This document shows positions 16,061 through 25,334 of a DNA stretch of 64,000 nucleotides, one piece after another. The translations under genes were made by a program, and so were the position numbers. Location of the stretch: NCBI RefSeq assembly GCF_958304185.1, contig NZ_OY284433.1:744001-808000 (forward strand). Direction: 5' to 3'. This stretch comes from an uncultured Erythrobacter sp. GTDB taxonomy: Bacteria; Pseudomonadota; Alphaproteobacteria; Sphingomonadales; Sphingomonadaceae. Under the pieces are notes generated by a model that did not search any database, was not told where the DNA came from, and saw only the letters and a program-made list of their open reading frames with translations. How positions within the stretch are numbered: position 1 is the first letter of the stretch; each line of letters opens with the position of its first letter.

Positions 16061-17065
16061 ATGAGCCGCTGGCGTCTTGCCGCTCCCATCGACGATATTC
16101 GCGCCGCCTTGCGAGCCGGGCCGACCATGCCTGATCGGTTTGCGATGGCGACGCTGGTGGAGGTGGACGGCTCGGCCCCGCGCGATGTGGGGGCGCAGAT
16201 GCTCATCACCGACCGTGAATATTGGGGCTTCCTTTCGGGCGGCTGCATCGAAGCTGATGTCGCACGTCACGGGCGCGAGGCGCTCGCCGAAGCTGCGCCG
16301 CGCCTGCTGCGCTATGGCGAGGGCAGTCCGTGGATCGACATCAAGCTCGCCTGCGGGTCGGGAATTTCCGTGCTGGTTGAACCGGTCACAGCGGACGAAC
16401 CGGCGGTCGCGGCATTGCTGGCAGGCTGGGACGCGCGCCATCCGGTCTTGTGGTCGAGCGATGGACGCGCGCGCCGTGCCGCCGCCAGCGACGAGCCGCA
16501 TTCCGATTCATGGGACGGCGCGCGCTACACACGGCTGTTCACCCCGCCCTTGCGGCTGGTGCTGATCGGCGAGGACGGCGCGGTGCTGACTGCGGCGACA
16601 CTGGCGCTCGAACTGGGCTGGGACGTGGCGCTGATCGCGCCCGGCGGGCCTGAGGCGGCGCCCTTCCCCGACATCACCTATCACCGCAGCGATCCGGCAA
16701 GCGCGCTGGCCACCATCGGCCTCGACCGCTGGACCGCGATTGCGGTGCTCTCGCATGACAGGGAGGACGATGAGCGCGGGCTGGCCGCAGCCTTGCAAAG
16801 CGAAGCATTCTATATCGGAGCCATCGGAGCGCGGGCGCGGCTGGATGCGCGGGTGGCGCGCCTGCGCGGTCACGGGGTGAGCGAGGCAGCGATTGCGCGG
16901 CTCCATGCCCCCATCGGGCTCTACGGTTTCAGCAAGGCCCCGCGCGAGGTGGCGCTGTCACTGGTGGCGGAGGTCGCGCAGGCGTTCCATGCGCGTGTCG
17001 CGGCGGCGAGATCGGCGGGCGTGTCGATGTCCAGCAGCGCGCCGCTTTCGGCCGTATCAATATAG
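16061..17065 (+). CDS. XdhC-family molybdenum cofactor insertion protein
   Basis: Maturation factor that binds molybdenum cofactor and helps insert its sulfurated form into xanthine-dehydrogenase-type enzymes. The N-terminal XdhC domain has VEVDGSAPRDVGAQMLI, FLSGGCIEADVARHG and LACGSGISVLVEP. The C-terminal Rossmann-like domain has LIGEDGAVLTAATLALELGW and YIGAIGARARLDARVARL. Length is 334 residues. It faces mocA and the molybdenum enzyme genes and overlaps mocA by 145 bases end to end, so the set is one functional locus on two strands. Confidence 0.86.
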   Translation: MSRWRLAAPIDDIRAALRAGPTMPDRFAMATLVEVDGSAPRDVGAQMLITDREYWGFLSGGCIEADVARHGREALAEAAPRLLRYGEGSPWIDIKLACGSGISVLVEPVTADEPAVAALLAGWDARHPVLWSSDGRARRAAASDEPHSDSWDGARYTRLFTPPLRLVLIGEDGAVLTAATLALELGWDVALIAPGGPEAAPFPDITYHRSDPASALATIGLDRWTAIAVLSHDREDDERGLAAALQSEAFYIGAIGARARLDARVARLRGHGVSEAAIARLHAPIGLYGFSKAPREVALSLVAEVAQAFHARVAAARSAGVSMSSSAPLSAVSI

Positions 17066-17571
17066 GCGACCGCCTCGGGGCGCTGCTTCAGGAGCGCGGT
17101 TGCCCCCTGATCGCCCGTCAGCGCCAGCAAATCGGCAAAAGCTGCGCGGGTAAAAGCGACCGGGTGGCCGGGCTTGCCGTCCAGCCGTGGGCGGGCGGCA
17201 TAGCCAGCTTGTTCAGCCGCCTGGGTCAGCGCTGAGCAAAGGGAAACCGGCACCAGCGGCATATCGCCGAGGAAAACACATACGCCCGTGGCGTCAGGCG
17301 CAAGTGCAGCGATGCCGGTTCGCAGGGTAGCGGCCATGCCCTCGGCCCAGTCCGGCGCGTGGAGGATGTGCGCTTCCAGCCCTACCAGCGCCGCACGAAT
17401 GGCCGCGTCGTCCGCGCCGGTCACCACCACGAGCTCCGCAAAGTCCGCTGCCGCAACCGCCTCGGCAACGCGCCGGATCACCGGGGCGCCCGCTATGTCA
17501 GCGAGCAACTTGCCCCCGCCAAAGCGCCGCCCCGCCCCTCCGGCGAGGATCAGCGCGGACCAGCCCTGCAA
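16921..17571 (-). CDS. mocA: Molybdenum cofactor cytidylyltransferase (MocA-like)
   Basis: Nucleotidyltransferase that converts Mo-molybdopterin to the cytosine dinucleotide form used by xanthine-oxidase-family enzymes. The N-terminal ALILAGGAGRRFGGGKLL loop binds nucleotide; GVCVFLGDMPLV carries the metal-binding Asp; GKPGHPVAF and TGDQGATALL are conserved. The start is TTG at 17571, one base past the upstream gene's stop. The recognisable fold ends near DIDTPADLAAA, leaving an unusual C-terminal extension of about 30 Ala/Ser/Thr-rich residues that lies antisense to the end of xdhC. Confidence 0.84.
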   Translation of the reverse strand: MQGWSALILAGGAGRRFGGGKLLADIAGAPVIRRVAEAVAAADFAELVVVTGADDAAIRAALVGLEAHILHAPDWAEGMAATLRTGIAALAPDATGVCVFLGDMPLVPVSLCSALTQAAEQAGYAARPRLDGKPGHPVAFTRAAFADLLALTGDQGATALLKQRPEAVAYIDTAESGALLDIDTPADLAAATRAWNACATSATSDSATSRGALLKP

Positions 17572-17572
17572 G

Positions 17573-19840
17573 TTACGCCTTGGCTTGCGTGAGCAGCGGC
17601 AGGTTGCGGATGCGCTTGCCGGTCGCCGCGCTCAAAGCGTTGGCGAGTGCAGGCGAGGCAGGCGGCAGGCCCGGCTCCCCAATCCCGCCGGTCTTGGCGC
17701 CGCTTTCGATGAAGTGCACGTCCACCGCAGGCGGCGCATCCGCGAGCTTGAGGATCGGGTAATCGGCAAAATTGCTCTCCACCACCGCGCCCTTGTCGAG
17801 CGTGACCTGCTCGCCGATCGCCGAGGACAGGCCCATGTTCAGCCCGCCCGCGATCTGCGCTTCGGCGTTCAAGGGGTTCACCGTGGTGCCGCAGTCGACC
17901 ACGGCCCAGGCTTTCAAGACCTGGGGGCTGCCGTCTTCCTTGACGCTGGCTTCGACCACTTCGGCGACAATGGTGTCGAAGCTTTCGACAATCGCAATCC
18001 CGCGCCCGACACCTTCCGGCAGCGGCGTGCCCCAACCGGAGCGCTTCGCCACCATATCCAGCGCCGCTAGATGCCGCGAGCCGGGGGCAAGGTGCTTGCG
18101 GCGGAACTGGTAGGGGTCTTCACCCGCCGCCGCCGCCAGCTCGTCCATGAAGCTTTCGGTATAGAACCCCATCTGGGTCGCATTCACCGAACGCCACGGC
18201 CCGTCGATCTGGTTCGACTGATAGGCAAAGTGACGGCGCGAGGTTGCGGGGATGGCGTAAATGAACGGCACCTCGCCTTCCGCACTGCCGCTTTGCACGT
18301 AATCGGTGCGCCAGCCGGTGATTTTGCCATCCTTGAGCGAGGCCTTGAGGCCCGCCGAGGATTGCGGGCGATAGGTGCCGTGGCGCACCTCTTCCTCGCG
18401 GCTCCACACCAGCTTGACCGGATAGGGCACCTGCTTGGCGAGCACGGCGATTTGGTCGATGATCTCGACGATATCAGGGAAGCGCCGGCCGAACCCGCCG
18501 CCCATGATCATTGGGTGGAAAACGACCTTGTCGACCTCCAGCCCGGCGGCCTTGGCAGCCTTGGCGCGGGTCGAGAGCGGGTCTTGCAAGCCGCCCCATA
18601 GGTGGAGCGTGCCGTCCTTGAAGTGACCGGTGAGGGCAAACGGCTCCATCATCGCGTGGTGGAGGAAGGGGACGCGGTATTCTGCCTCAACGACCTTCAC
18701 GCCCGCCGCAGCGAAAGCCGCGTCGACATCACCGTCACCGCCCAAATTGTCAGGCTCACCGCCCGCCTTGCGCAGCTTCTCCTGCGCGGCGTAGATCTCA
18801 GGGGTCGACATGGCGCTGTGGCCGCCATCGGTGAACTTGGGGCTCAGTGCGGCGAGGCCCTTGGTCGCGGGCCAATATCCTTTGGCGACCACGATCACAG
18901 CGTCAGGCAGCTTCACCACCTTCTCGACGCCCGAGATCGCCAGCGCCGGGGCTTCATCGACCGATTCCAGTTTGCCGCCGCGCACCGGTGCCGCCGCGAT
19001 GGTCGCGACGCGCATGTCGGGCAGCGTGAAGTCGATCCCGTAAACCGCAGAGCCATCGACCTTGGCAGGGATATCCCGGCGCGGAACGGGCTTGCCGATC
19101 AGCTTCCATTGATCGCGGGTCTTGAGCACCGGATCGCTGCTGAGCGACCGCGTCGCTGCGCCTGCTGCCAGCTCGCCATAACGCAAGCTGCGGCCCGACT
19201 TGGCGTGAGTCACCTTGCTGTCCGCGGTGCTGAGTTCAGCTTCCGGCACGCCCAGCCGGTCAGCCGCTTCGGCCACCAGCGCCGCGCGCACGGCTGCACC
19301 AGTCCGGCGCATTGCGACCTCCCCGGTGAAACGGATCGCAGAGGAACCGCCGGTGATCATCAGCGGCATGGACCGCGCCATCATGCCGATCACCGCATCG
19401 GGGATCAGCCCAGCCACCGTGTCGCCCACCATCGTGGGCAAGAAACCCTTGGCCAGCGCCGCGTTGGCGAAGGCCATATCGGCCGGGGCCTGTTCGATTT
19501 TGACTCGGTCCCACGCCGCATCGAGTTCATCCGCCAGCATCTGGCCCAGCGCGGTGTGCGATCCCTGACCGAAATCGATATGGGGCGAGAACAGCGTGAC
19601 GGTGTCGTCTTCCGCGATGGTCATCACGCTGTTGAACGCGTGCTTGCCCTCACCCCCGATCAGCGTGTTGGCGCGCCCCTTGGCGCTGCTGTCTGTCCAC
19701 CACACGCCGAAAATGCCGCCGCCCACCACCAGCGCGGAACCGGCGAGGAAAATGCGCCGCTTGACGCCCTTGCGCTTCGGCTTTGCCGCCGGGGCTGCGG
19801 TTTCGGGATAATCGAGATCGGGGTTGGGGTTGTCGGCCAT
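17573..19840 (-). CDS. Molybdenum hydroxylase large subunit (IorB/CoxL-like)
   Basis: Molybdopterin-binding subunit of a xanthine-oxidase-family enzyme, 755 residues, resembling isoquinoline 1-oxidoreductase beta and aldehyde dehydrogenases. The N-terminus carries a twin-arginine-like KRRIFLAGSALVVGGG segment after about 25 residues, suggesting periplasmic location or a membrane anchor. The body contains HIDFGQGSHTALGQMLADEL, FHPMIMGGGFGRRFPDI and the catalytic Glu region KTGGIGEPGLPP near the C-terminus. It overlaps the Fe-S subunit in TAATG. Substrate is unknown. Confidence 0.88.
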   Translation of the reverse strand: MADNPNPDLDYPETAAPAAKPKRKGVKRRIFLAGSALVVGGGIFGVWWTDSSAKGRANTLIGGEGKHAFNSVMTIAEDDTVTLFSPHIDFGQGSHTALGQMLADELDAAWDRVKIEQAPADMAFANAALAKGFLPTMVGDTVAGLIPDAVIGMMARSMPLMITGGSSAIRFTGEVAMRRTGAAVRAALVAEAADRLGVPEAELSTADSKVTHAKSGRSLRYGELAAGAATRSLSSDPVLKTRDQWKLIGKPVPRRDIPAKVDGSAVYGIDFTLPDMRVATIAAAPVRGGKLESVDEAPALAISGVEKVVKLPDAVIVVAKGYWPATKGLAALSPKFTDGGHSAMSTPEIYAAQEKLRKAGGEPDNLGGDGDVDAAFAAAGVKVVEAEYRVPFLHHAMMEPFALTGHFKDGTLHLWGGLQDPLSTRAKAAKAAGLEVDKVVFHPMIMGGGFGRRFPDIVEIIDQIAVLAKQVPYPVKLVWSREEEVRHGTYRPQSSAGLKASLKDGKITGWRTDYVQSGSAEGEVPFIYAIPATSRRHFAYQSNQIDGPWRSVNATQMGFYTESFMDELAAAAGEDPYQFRRKHLAPGSRHLAALDMVAKRSGWGTPLPEGVGRGIAIVESFDTIVAEVVEASVKEDGSPQVLKAWAVVDCGTTVNPLNAEAQIAGGLNMGLSSAIGEQVTLDKGAVVESNFADYPILKLADAPPAVDVHFIESGAKTGGIGEPGLPPASPALANALSAATGKRIRNLPLLTQAKA

Positions 19841-20316
19841 TATGCCTCTCCCGTCTGAGCGGCTGCGCCGGTGGCGGCAAGGATCGCGGTGCGGATGCGC
19901 GGATAGGTGCCGCAGCGGCAGATATTGGTCATCGCCTCATCAATCTGCGCGTCGCTGGGCGAGCCAACCTGCTCAATCAGCGCCACCGCCGCCATGATCT
20001 GGCCCGACTGGCAGTATCCGCATTGCGGCACCTGCGCTTCGATCCAGGCCTGCTGCACCTTGTGGAGCGTCCCGTCGGCAGCCTTAAGACCCTCGATCGT
20101 GGTCACGGACTTGCCCGCGACATCGCTGATCGGCACGCTGCACGACCGCGTCACCGCACCATCGACATGGACCGAACACGCCCCGCAGGCGGCAATCCCG
20201 CAGCCGAATTTGGTCCCGGTCAGACCGAGATCATCACGCAGTGCCCACAGCAGCGGCGTATCGGCGTCAGCCTCCACGCTCACCGGTTTGCCATTGACCG
20301 AAAATGCGATTGCCAC
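19840..20316 (-). CDS. (2Fe-2S) small subunit of molybdenum hydroxylase
   Basis: A 158-residue electron-transfer subunit with two 2Fe-2S centres. The N-terminal plant-ferredoxin cluster is in [17 protein letters not shown] with a later Cys near TRSC. The C-terminal helical cluster is in [13 protein letters not shown] and [14 protein letters not shown]. It has no FAD or haem domain. It is the first gene of the operon, followed at once by the large subunit. Lack of an FAD subunit gene nearby places the enzyme in the two-subunit IorAB-like class. Confidence 0.92.
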   Translation of the reverse strand: MAIAFSVNGKPVSVEADADTPLLWALRDDLGLTGTKFGCGIAACGACSVHVDGAVTRSCSVPISDVAGKSVTTIEGLKAADGTLHKVQQAWIEAQVPQCGYCQSGQIMAAVALIEQVGSPSDAQIDEAMTNICRCGTYPRIRTAILAATGAAAQTGEA

Positions 20317-20453
20317 AACTGGCTCCCCCGCTGGTTGATATGCGTCCCATATAGCAACCTGTCGGCGCGCCGCCTAATGGAAAGACGCGCCCTGAGCGGG
20401 CTTGCAGGCGGGCGACGCGCTTCGTAAGCGCAGGGGTCAGAGAGGAACTCCCC

Positions 20454-21371
20454 ATGGCCCACACCGCCCCCACCCCGCCCCGCCAAAACCTTCCCAAAAT
20501 GCGTTCATGGCTGTTCGCGCCCGGTGACAGCGAAAAAAAGATGGGCAAGGCGATTGCCAGCCCGGCGGATATCGCGCTGCTGGACCTTGAGGATTCGGTC
20601 TCGCCCGAAAACAAGCCCGCCGCCCGCGCGATGGTGGCAGAGCAGATCGCCGCGTCGGATAATGCCGCACGGCTGTGGGTGCGGATCAACCCGATCAGCA
20701 CCGCCGATTGCATCGCCGATCTCGCCGCGATCATCCCCGCGCGCCCGGGCGGGGTGTTTCTCCCCAAGGCTGAAGGGGCAGCGGACATCACCCAGCTGCA
20801 CCACTATCTGACCGCGCTGGAAGCCGCGAACGGCATCCCGCAGGGCCGCACTCTCGTTGCCGCATTGGTGACCGAGACGGCGGCAGCGATGTTCCGCACC
20901 GGCGACTATGCGGGCGACTATCCGGGCAAGACGCGGTTGGTGGCGATGAGCTGGGGGGCGGAGGATCTGTCCTCGGCGCTGGGCGCGCGGGAGCAGCGCG
21001 GGCCGGACGGCGAATATTCGCACACCTACGAAATGGCGCGCAGTCTGTGCCTGATCGGCGCTTCGGCAGCGGGGGTTGCTCCGATCGAGACGGTGCAGCC
21101 GGAATTCCGTGATCTTGAAGCACTGGAGCGCCGCGCCAAATCAGTGCGGGCGCAGGGTTTTCGCGGGATGCTGGCGATCCACCCGGCGCAAGTCGATCCG
21201 ATCAACGCGGCCTTCACCCCAAGCGCCGAGGAATTGGCGCACGCCCGCGCCGTGGTGCAGGCCTTTGCCGATCACCCAGGCGCCGGTGTGGTAGCGCTGG
21301 ATGGTGCGATGCTCGACCGTCCGCATCTGGCACTCGCGCAGCGGCTACTGGCCGAGGCAGTTGCGAAATAG
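20454..21371 (+). CDS. HpcH/HpaI aldolase/citrate lyase family protein (CitE-like)
   Basis: TIM-barrel lyase of 305 residues acting on CoA or related acyl esters. The motifs SWLFAPGDSEKKMGKA (start), IALLDLEDSVSPENK (acidic residue), LWVRINP, VFLPKAEGAADI, ALVTETAAAMF and LVAMSWGAEDLSSALGA match bacterial CitE-like beta-methylmalyl-CoA or malyl-CoA lyases. No citrate lyase alpha or gamma genes are near, so it is a stand-alone CitE-like enzyme. The substrate is not fixed by sequence. Confidence 0.85.
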   Translation: MAHTAPTPPRQNLPKMRSWLFAPGDSEKKMGKAIASPADIALLDLEDSVSPENKPAARAMVAEQIAASDNAARLWVRINPISTADCIADLAAIIPARPGGVFLPKAEGAADITQLHHYLTALEAANGIPQGRTLVAALVTETAAAMFRTGDYAGDYPGKTRLVAMSWGAEDLSSALGAREQRGPDGEYSHTYEMARSLCLIGASAAGVAPIETVQPEFRDLEALERRAKSVRAQGFRGMLAIHPAQVDPINAAFTPSAEELAHARAVVQAFADHPGAGVVALDGAMLDRPHLALAQRLLAEAVAK

Positions 21372-21397
21372 GTTAAACTTCTTTCCTACTTTAACCT
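21370..21397 (+). terminator. Weak hairpin at the end of the CitE-like gene
   Basis: The 8-base arms aggttaaa (21370-21377) and tttaacct (21390-21397) form an AT-rich hairpin that begins within the stop codon. It has no trailing T-run and a 12-base loop, so terminator function is tentative. It could instead be a regulatory palindrome ahead of the holin gene. Confidence 0.3.
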
Positions 21398-21440
21398 GAT
21401 TGGTCATTTCTGGCCCGACTCACCCAATCAGGAGCGCCCC

Positions 21441-21854
21441 ATGTCCCTCGTCGACGCACTTATCGGCCCCATCGCCTCGATCATCGACAAGATCATCCCC
21501 GACAAGGAGGCGCGGGCGAAAGCCAAGCTGGAGCTGATCGCGCTGGAAGGGACGCAGGAAATGCGGATGATCGAGGCGCAACTTCAGGCGATTGTCGCCG
21601 AGGCCAACTCCGCCGACCCCTGGACCAGCCGCGCCCGCCCGAGCTTCCTCTATGTGATGTACATCCTGCTACTCGCCGCGCTGCCGATGGGCGTGCTGAG
21701 CGCCTTCCACCCACTGGCCGCGCGCGACATCGCGGCCGGGATGAACGCCTACCTCGCCGGCCTGCCCGAGCCGCTCTACGCCCTGTTTGGCACCGGCTAT
21801 CTGGGCTACACTGCGGCGCGCCAGTGGGGGAAGGTCAAGGGCGTGGATCGATAG
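21441..21854 (+). CDS. Holin-like protein of the GTA_holin_3TM type
   Basis: A 137-residue membrane protein with an amphipathic N-terminus (IGPIASIIDKIIPDKEARAK), a helical segment rich in Glu/Gln, the conserved-looking WTSRARPSFLYVMYILLLAA membrane helix (about 63-85), and a second hydrophobic region (LAGLPEPLYALFGTGYLGY). This pattern matches the small holins associated with gene transfer agents of alphaproteobacteria, which permeabilise the inner membrane during release. Assignment is from memory of the family. No capsid, portal, terminase or endolysin gene is in the window. Confidence 0.7.
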   Translation: MSLVDALIGPIASIIDKIIPDKEARAKAKLELIALEGTQEMRMIEAQLQAIVAEANSADPWTSRARPSFLYVMYILLLAALPMGVLSAFHPLAARDIAAGMNAYLAGLPEPLYALFGTGYLGYTAARQWGKVKGVDR

Positions 21855-21872
21855 GCGGAGGTAGGCGCCCAC

Positions 21873-21965
21873 CCTCCATCGTCACCCCTGCGAAAGCTGG
21901 GGCCTAAGGCCTCATGGAGCGGCGCTTACCGCCCTAGGTCCCAGCTTTCGCTGGGATGACGGAGG
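21873..21965. repeat. Palindromic intergenic repeat
   Basis: An imperfect inverted repeat with arms of about 33 bases. The left arm contains cctgcgaaagctgggg (to about 21905) and the right arm contains cccagctttcgctgggatga (to 21965), separated by about 28 bases. The GCGAAAGCTGGG core is a familiar dispersed palindrome in sphingomonads, recalled rather than searched. It lies between the holin and aroQ genes and may end transcription on both strands. Confidence 0.65.
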
Positions 21966-22070
21966 AAGCGTGAGGTTTCGCCGTCCGGACTCAAAACGCC
22001 GATAGACTGCGTCACTGCGACGCGCAGCCCTAGCTTTCCCGGGACGACTTTCGCGGCTAAGCCCCACTCC

Positions 22071-22511
22071 ATGACCAACCTCGTCTACGTCCTCAACGGC
22101 CCGAACCTCAATCTCCTCGGCACGCGCGAGCCGGAGATTTATGGCACCACCACGCTCGATGACATCGCCGGGATGCTGGAAGATCGCGCCCGCGAACTGG
22201 GCCTCGAAATCGAGATGCGCCAGACCAATCACGAGGGGATGCTGGTCGACTGGCTGCACGAAGCACAGGCCGAAGGCGCGCGGGCGGTGTTGCTCAATGC
22301 GGCGGCCTATACGCACACCTCGGTCGCGCTGCTTGATGCGATCAAGGCGATCCGCACCCCGGTGGTCGAAGTGCACCTGTCCGATCCCAAGACCCGCGAG
22401 GCGTTCCGTCACCTTTCCTATGTCGGCATGGGCGCGGCGCTTACTGTCGAGGGCCACGGCGCGGATTCCTATCGCATTGCGATGGAGGCTGTAGCGTCCG
22501 GAAAGGTCTGA
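22071..22511 (+). CDS. aroQ: 3-dehydroquinate dehydratase, type II
   Basis: Dodecameric type II dehydroquinase of 146 residues for the third step of the shikimate pathway. Motifs include VLNGPNLNLLGTREPEIYG with the catalytic Tyr, RQTNHEGMLVDWLHEA, LLNAAAYTHTSVALLDAI and VVEVHLSDPKTREAFRH. It precedes accB and accC, a common alphaproteobacterial order. Confidence 0.95.
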   Translation: MTNLVYVLNGPNLNLLGTREPEIYGTTTLDDIAGMLEDRARELGLEIEMRQTNHEGMLVDWLHEAQAEGARAVLLNAAAYTHTSVALLDAIKAIRTPVVEVHLSDPKTREAFRHLSYVGMGAALTVEGHGADSYRIAMEAVASGKV

Positions 22512-22627
22512 CCTTCCCTCCAATCGTCACCCAACTTTCACATTTTGCACCCTTGCCACTTGCCAGCCGCAATTGGCGTGAATAGGTCGCTCGGACCAAC
22601 GGGCGTACCATAGAACAAGGGGCATTC

Positions 22628-23140
22628 ATGTCGAACGACGAGGGACAGGGCAAGGAAGGCGGAAAGCGCAAGTCGGGGATGAACATCGACACAGCGCTGG
22701 TGCGTGAACTGGCCGAATTGCTCAACGAAACCGGCCTGACCGAGATCGAGGTCGAAGATGACGACCGCAAGATCCGCGTCTCGCGCGGCGCGGTTGCCTC
22801 GGCTGCTCCGGTCTATGCTGCTGCGCCTGCTCCGGTTGCTGCGGCTGCACCCGCCGCCGCTGCGCCGGCCCCGGCAGAGCCTGCCGCGCCTGCTGGCCCC
22901 GATCTCAAGAACGCAGTCAAATCGCCGATGGTCGGCACCTGCTATCTGACGCCCGAACCCGGCGCTGCGCCCTTCGTAACGGTCGGTCAGGCGGTCAAGG
23001 AAGGCGACACGCTGCTGATCGTTGAGGCCATGAAGGTCATGAACCCGATCACCGCCCCGCGCGCCGGCACCATCACCGCAATCCTGATCGAAACCGCTCA
23101 GCCGGTCGAATTCGACCAGCCGCTCGTGGTGATTTCCTAA
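22628..23140 (+). CDS. accB: Biotin carboxyl carrier protein of acetyl-CoA carboxylase
   Basis: A 170-residue carrier that holds biotin for malonyl-CoA synthesis. The N-terminal region (about 15-58) has the AccB-type [20 protein letters not shown] segment. An Ala/Pro-rich flexible linker (about 60-95) follows, then the biotinyl domain with the VEAMKVMN motif, K136 being the biotinylated lysine. Length is normal. It is separated from accC by 4 bases. Confidence 0.95.
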   Translation: MSNDEGQGKEGGKRKSGMNIDTALVRELAELLNETGLTEIEVEDDDRKIRVSRGAVASAAPVYAAAPAPVAAAAPAAAAPAPAEPAAPAGPDLKNAVKSPMVGTCYLTPEPGAAPFVTVGQAVKEGDTLLIVEAMKVMNPITAPRAGTITAILIETAQPVEFDQPLVVIS

Positions 23141-23144
23141 CATC

Positions 23145-24494
23145 ATGGGCATCAAACGCATCCTGATCGCCAATCGCGGCGAGATCGCTTTGCGCATCCA
23201 CCGCGCGGCGCATGAAATGGGGATCGAGACAGTTGCGGTGCACTCCACCGCCGATGCCGATGCGATGCACGTCCGGCTTGCCGATCACGCGGTGTGCATC
23301 GGCCCACCGCCTGCGGGCGAGAGCTATCTCAACATCGCCAACATCATCTCGGCCGCCGAAATCGCCCAGTGCGATGCAATTCACCCCGGCTACGGCTTCC
23401 TATCGGAGAACGCCAAGTTCGCCGATATCGTCGAGGCGCATGACATCATCTGGATCGGCCCCAAGCCCGAACATATCCGCACGATGGGCGACAAGGTCGA
23501 GGCCAAGCGCACCGCAGGCGCGCTCGGCTTGCCTTTGGTTCCCGGCTCCGACGGCGCGGTCAGCGACTTTGATGAAGCGCGCAAGATCGCCAAAGAAATC
23601 GGCTACCCCGTGATCATCAAGGCCGCCAGCGGCGGCGGCGGGCGCGGCATGAAGGTGTGCGAAGCTGAGGATAAGCTCGAGACCCTGATGCAGCAGGCCG
23701 GCAGCGAGGCGAAGGCCGCGTTCGGCGATGCGACCGTCTATATCGAGAAATACCTCGGCAATCCGCGCCACATCGAGTTCCAAGTGTTTGGCGATGGCAA
23801 TGGCAATGCGATCCACTTGGGCGAGCGCGACTGCTCGCTCCAGCGCCGCCACCAGAAGGTGCTGGAAGAAGCGCCCTCCCCCGTCATCAGTCCCGAAGAA
23901 CGCGCCCGGATGGGCGAAGTCTGCTCCAAGGCGATGCGCGATATGGCCTATCGCGGCGCGGGGACGATCGAATTCCTGTGGGAAGGCGGCGAGTTCTATT
24001 TCATCGAAATGAACACCCGGCTTCAGGTCGAACACCCCGTCACCGAAGCGATCACCGGCGTCGATCTGGTGCGCGAACAGATCCGCATCGCCGAAGGCAA
24101 GCCACTGTCGGTCACGCAGGACGAGCTCGAGTTTCAGGGCCACGCGATCGAGTGCCGGATCAACGCCGAAGACCCGTTCAACTTCGCCCCTTCCCCCGGC
24201 CTCGTCACCTATTACCACGCGGCGGGCGGGATGCATGTGCGGGTCGATTCAGGGCTTTACGCCGGCTACCGGATCCCGCCCTATTACGACAGCATGATCG
24301 CGAAAGTCATCGTCTATGGGCGGACGCGCGAAGGCTGCATCATGCGCCTGCGCCGCGCGCTGGAGGAAATGGTGGTTGAAGGGGTAAAAACCAACATCCC
24401 GCTGCATCAGGAACTCCTGCGACAGGACGATGTGCTGAACGGCGACTATTCGATCAAGTGGCTGGAAAAGTGGCTGGAAGAGCGGGTCGGCTAG
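23145..24494 (+). CDS. accC: Biotin carboxylase subunit of acetyl-CoA carboxylase
   Basis: ATP-grasp enzyme of 449 residues that carboxylates biotin on AccB using bicarbonate. Sequence marks include [31 protein letters not shown], the glycine-rich ATP loop [36 protein letters not shown] and [16 protein letters not shown]. It is co-transcribed with accB. The dioxygenase gene that follows overlaps its end. Confidence 0.97.
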   Translation: MGIKRILIANRGEIALRIHRAAHEMGIETVAVHSTADADAMHVRLADHAVCIGPPPAGESYLNIANIISAAEIAQCDAIHPGYGFLSENAKFADIVEAHDIIWIGPKPEHIRTMGDKVEAKRTAGALGLPLVPGSDGAVSDFDEARKIAKEIGYPVIIKAASGGGGRGMKVCEAEDKLETLMQQAGSEAKAAFGDATVYIEKYLGNPRHIEFQVFGDGNGNAIHLGERDCSLQRRHQKVLEEAPSPVISPEERARMGEVCSKAMRDMAYRGAGTIEFLWEGGEFYFIEMNTRLQVEHPVTEAITGVDLVREQIRIAEGKPLSVTQDELEFQGHAIECRINAEDPFNFAPSPGLVTYYHAAGGMHVRVDSGLYAGYRIPPYYDSMIAKVIVYGRTREGCIMRLRRALEEMVVEGVKTNIPLHQELLRQDDVLNGDYSIKWLEKWLEERVG

Positions 24495-25159
24495 ACACGC
24501 TCAAGCTTGCCACTGATGGCGCTCAGCTGTTTGCGGGTGCCGCCCGCGACATGCTGCCCGCCCTTGCAGATTGGTACGCCAACGCTCCGACTGCGCCCGG
24601 CACACGGCTCCACCAGCTGGGCGCCTTCGCTTCGTTCCTCGCGTCACCTGGGCCGATTGCCGCGCTGGCTTCACAACTGTTGGGACGGCCCGCGCGGCCT
24701 GTCCGTGCAATTGCTTTCGACAAGTCACCGGTTACCAACTGGGCATTGGGCTGGCATCAGGATCGCACCATCAACGTTGCTGCGCGCGCGGAAGTCGAGG
24801 GATACGGCCCGTGGACCGTCAAGCAGGGCAGCCCGCATGTCGAGCCGCCCTTTGCTCTGATCGGGGCGATGATCACGCTGCGTATCCACCTTGATCCCGT
24901 CACACCCGACAATGCACCGCTCGAAATCGCGCTTGGATCCCATCGGCAGGGTTACATCCCCGAAGCGCGCATATCGGCAGTCGTGGCCGCCAGCGAGGTT
25001 GCGGCGTGTCTTGCCCGGCACGGCGACATCTGGGCCTACGCTACACCGATCCTGCACGCCTCGCGCCGCTCGACCATCACGGGTTCGCGCCGAGTACTGC
25101 AAGTGGACTACAGCGCGGAGACGCTGCCAGCACCGCTTGAGTGGGTGCTGCAAAACTAG
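24458..25159 (+). CDS. Phytanoyl-CoA dioxygenase (PhyH)-like protein
   Basis: A putative 2-oxoglutarate/Fe(II) dioxygenase of about 233 residues. LGWHQDRTI supplies the HxD metal ligands (about 99-101), PILHASRRS supplies the distal His (about 205), and the basic residues after it could bind 2-oxoglutarate. [15 protein letters not shown] is typical of PhyH proteins. The start is uncertain: GTG at 24458 overlaps accC by 37 bases, and a second GTG lies 12 bases later. Substrate unknown. Confidence 0.72.
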   Translation: MAGKVAGRAGRLDTLKLATDGAQLFAGAARDMLPALADWYANAPTAPGTRLHQLGAFASFLASPGPIAALASQLLGRPARPVRAIAFDKSPVTNWALGWHQDRTINVAARAEVEGYGPWTVKQGSPHVEPPFALIGAMITLRIHLDPVTPDNAPLEIALGSHRQGYIPEARISAVVAASEVAACLARHGDIWAYATPILHASRRSTITGSRRVLQVDYSAETLPAPLEWVLQN

Positions 25160-25334
25160 CGATCGGCATCGCAGCCAAAGTGCTGGAACACTTAGCGCTT
25201 GGCGCGCTGATGCTTTTTTGCTGCACCGCAACACAAGTTGCATGGCGCTACGTTGATTTGACGCGCAATTGTTGCTCTCACTCGCTATCAGGGCTGCGGG
25301 ATTGCGCTGCACCGCGTGTGCCAAGGAGTGACGG

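Noticed and set aside
15641-16501. 286-codon minus-strand frame over tRNA-Pro and the hairpin cluster
   Set aside because: It runs through a tRNA gene and a perfect palindrome and is antisense to xdhC; no ribosome site or family motif.
18602-19858. 418-codon plus-strand frame
   Set aside because: Antisense to the molybdenum hydroxylase large subunit; His/Arg-rich sequence without any family motif.
21370-21397. Riboswitch ahead of the holin gene
   Set aside because: Only one weak 8-bp hairpin is present; no conserved aptamer pattern could be recognised.
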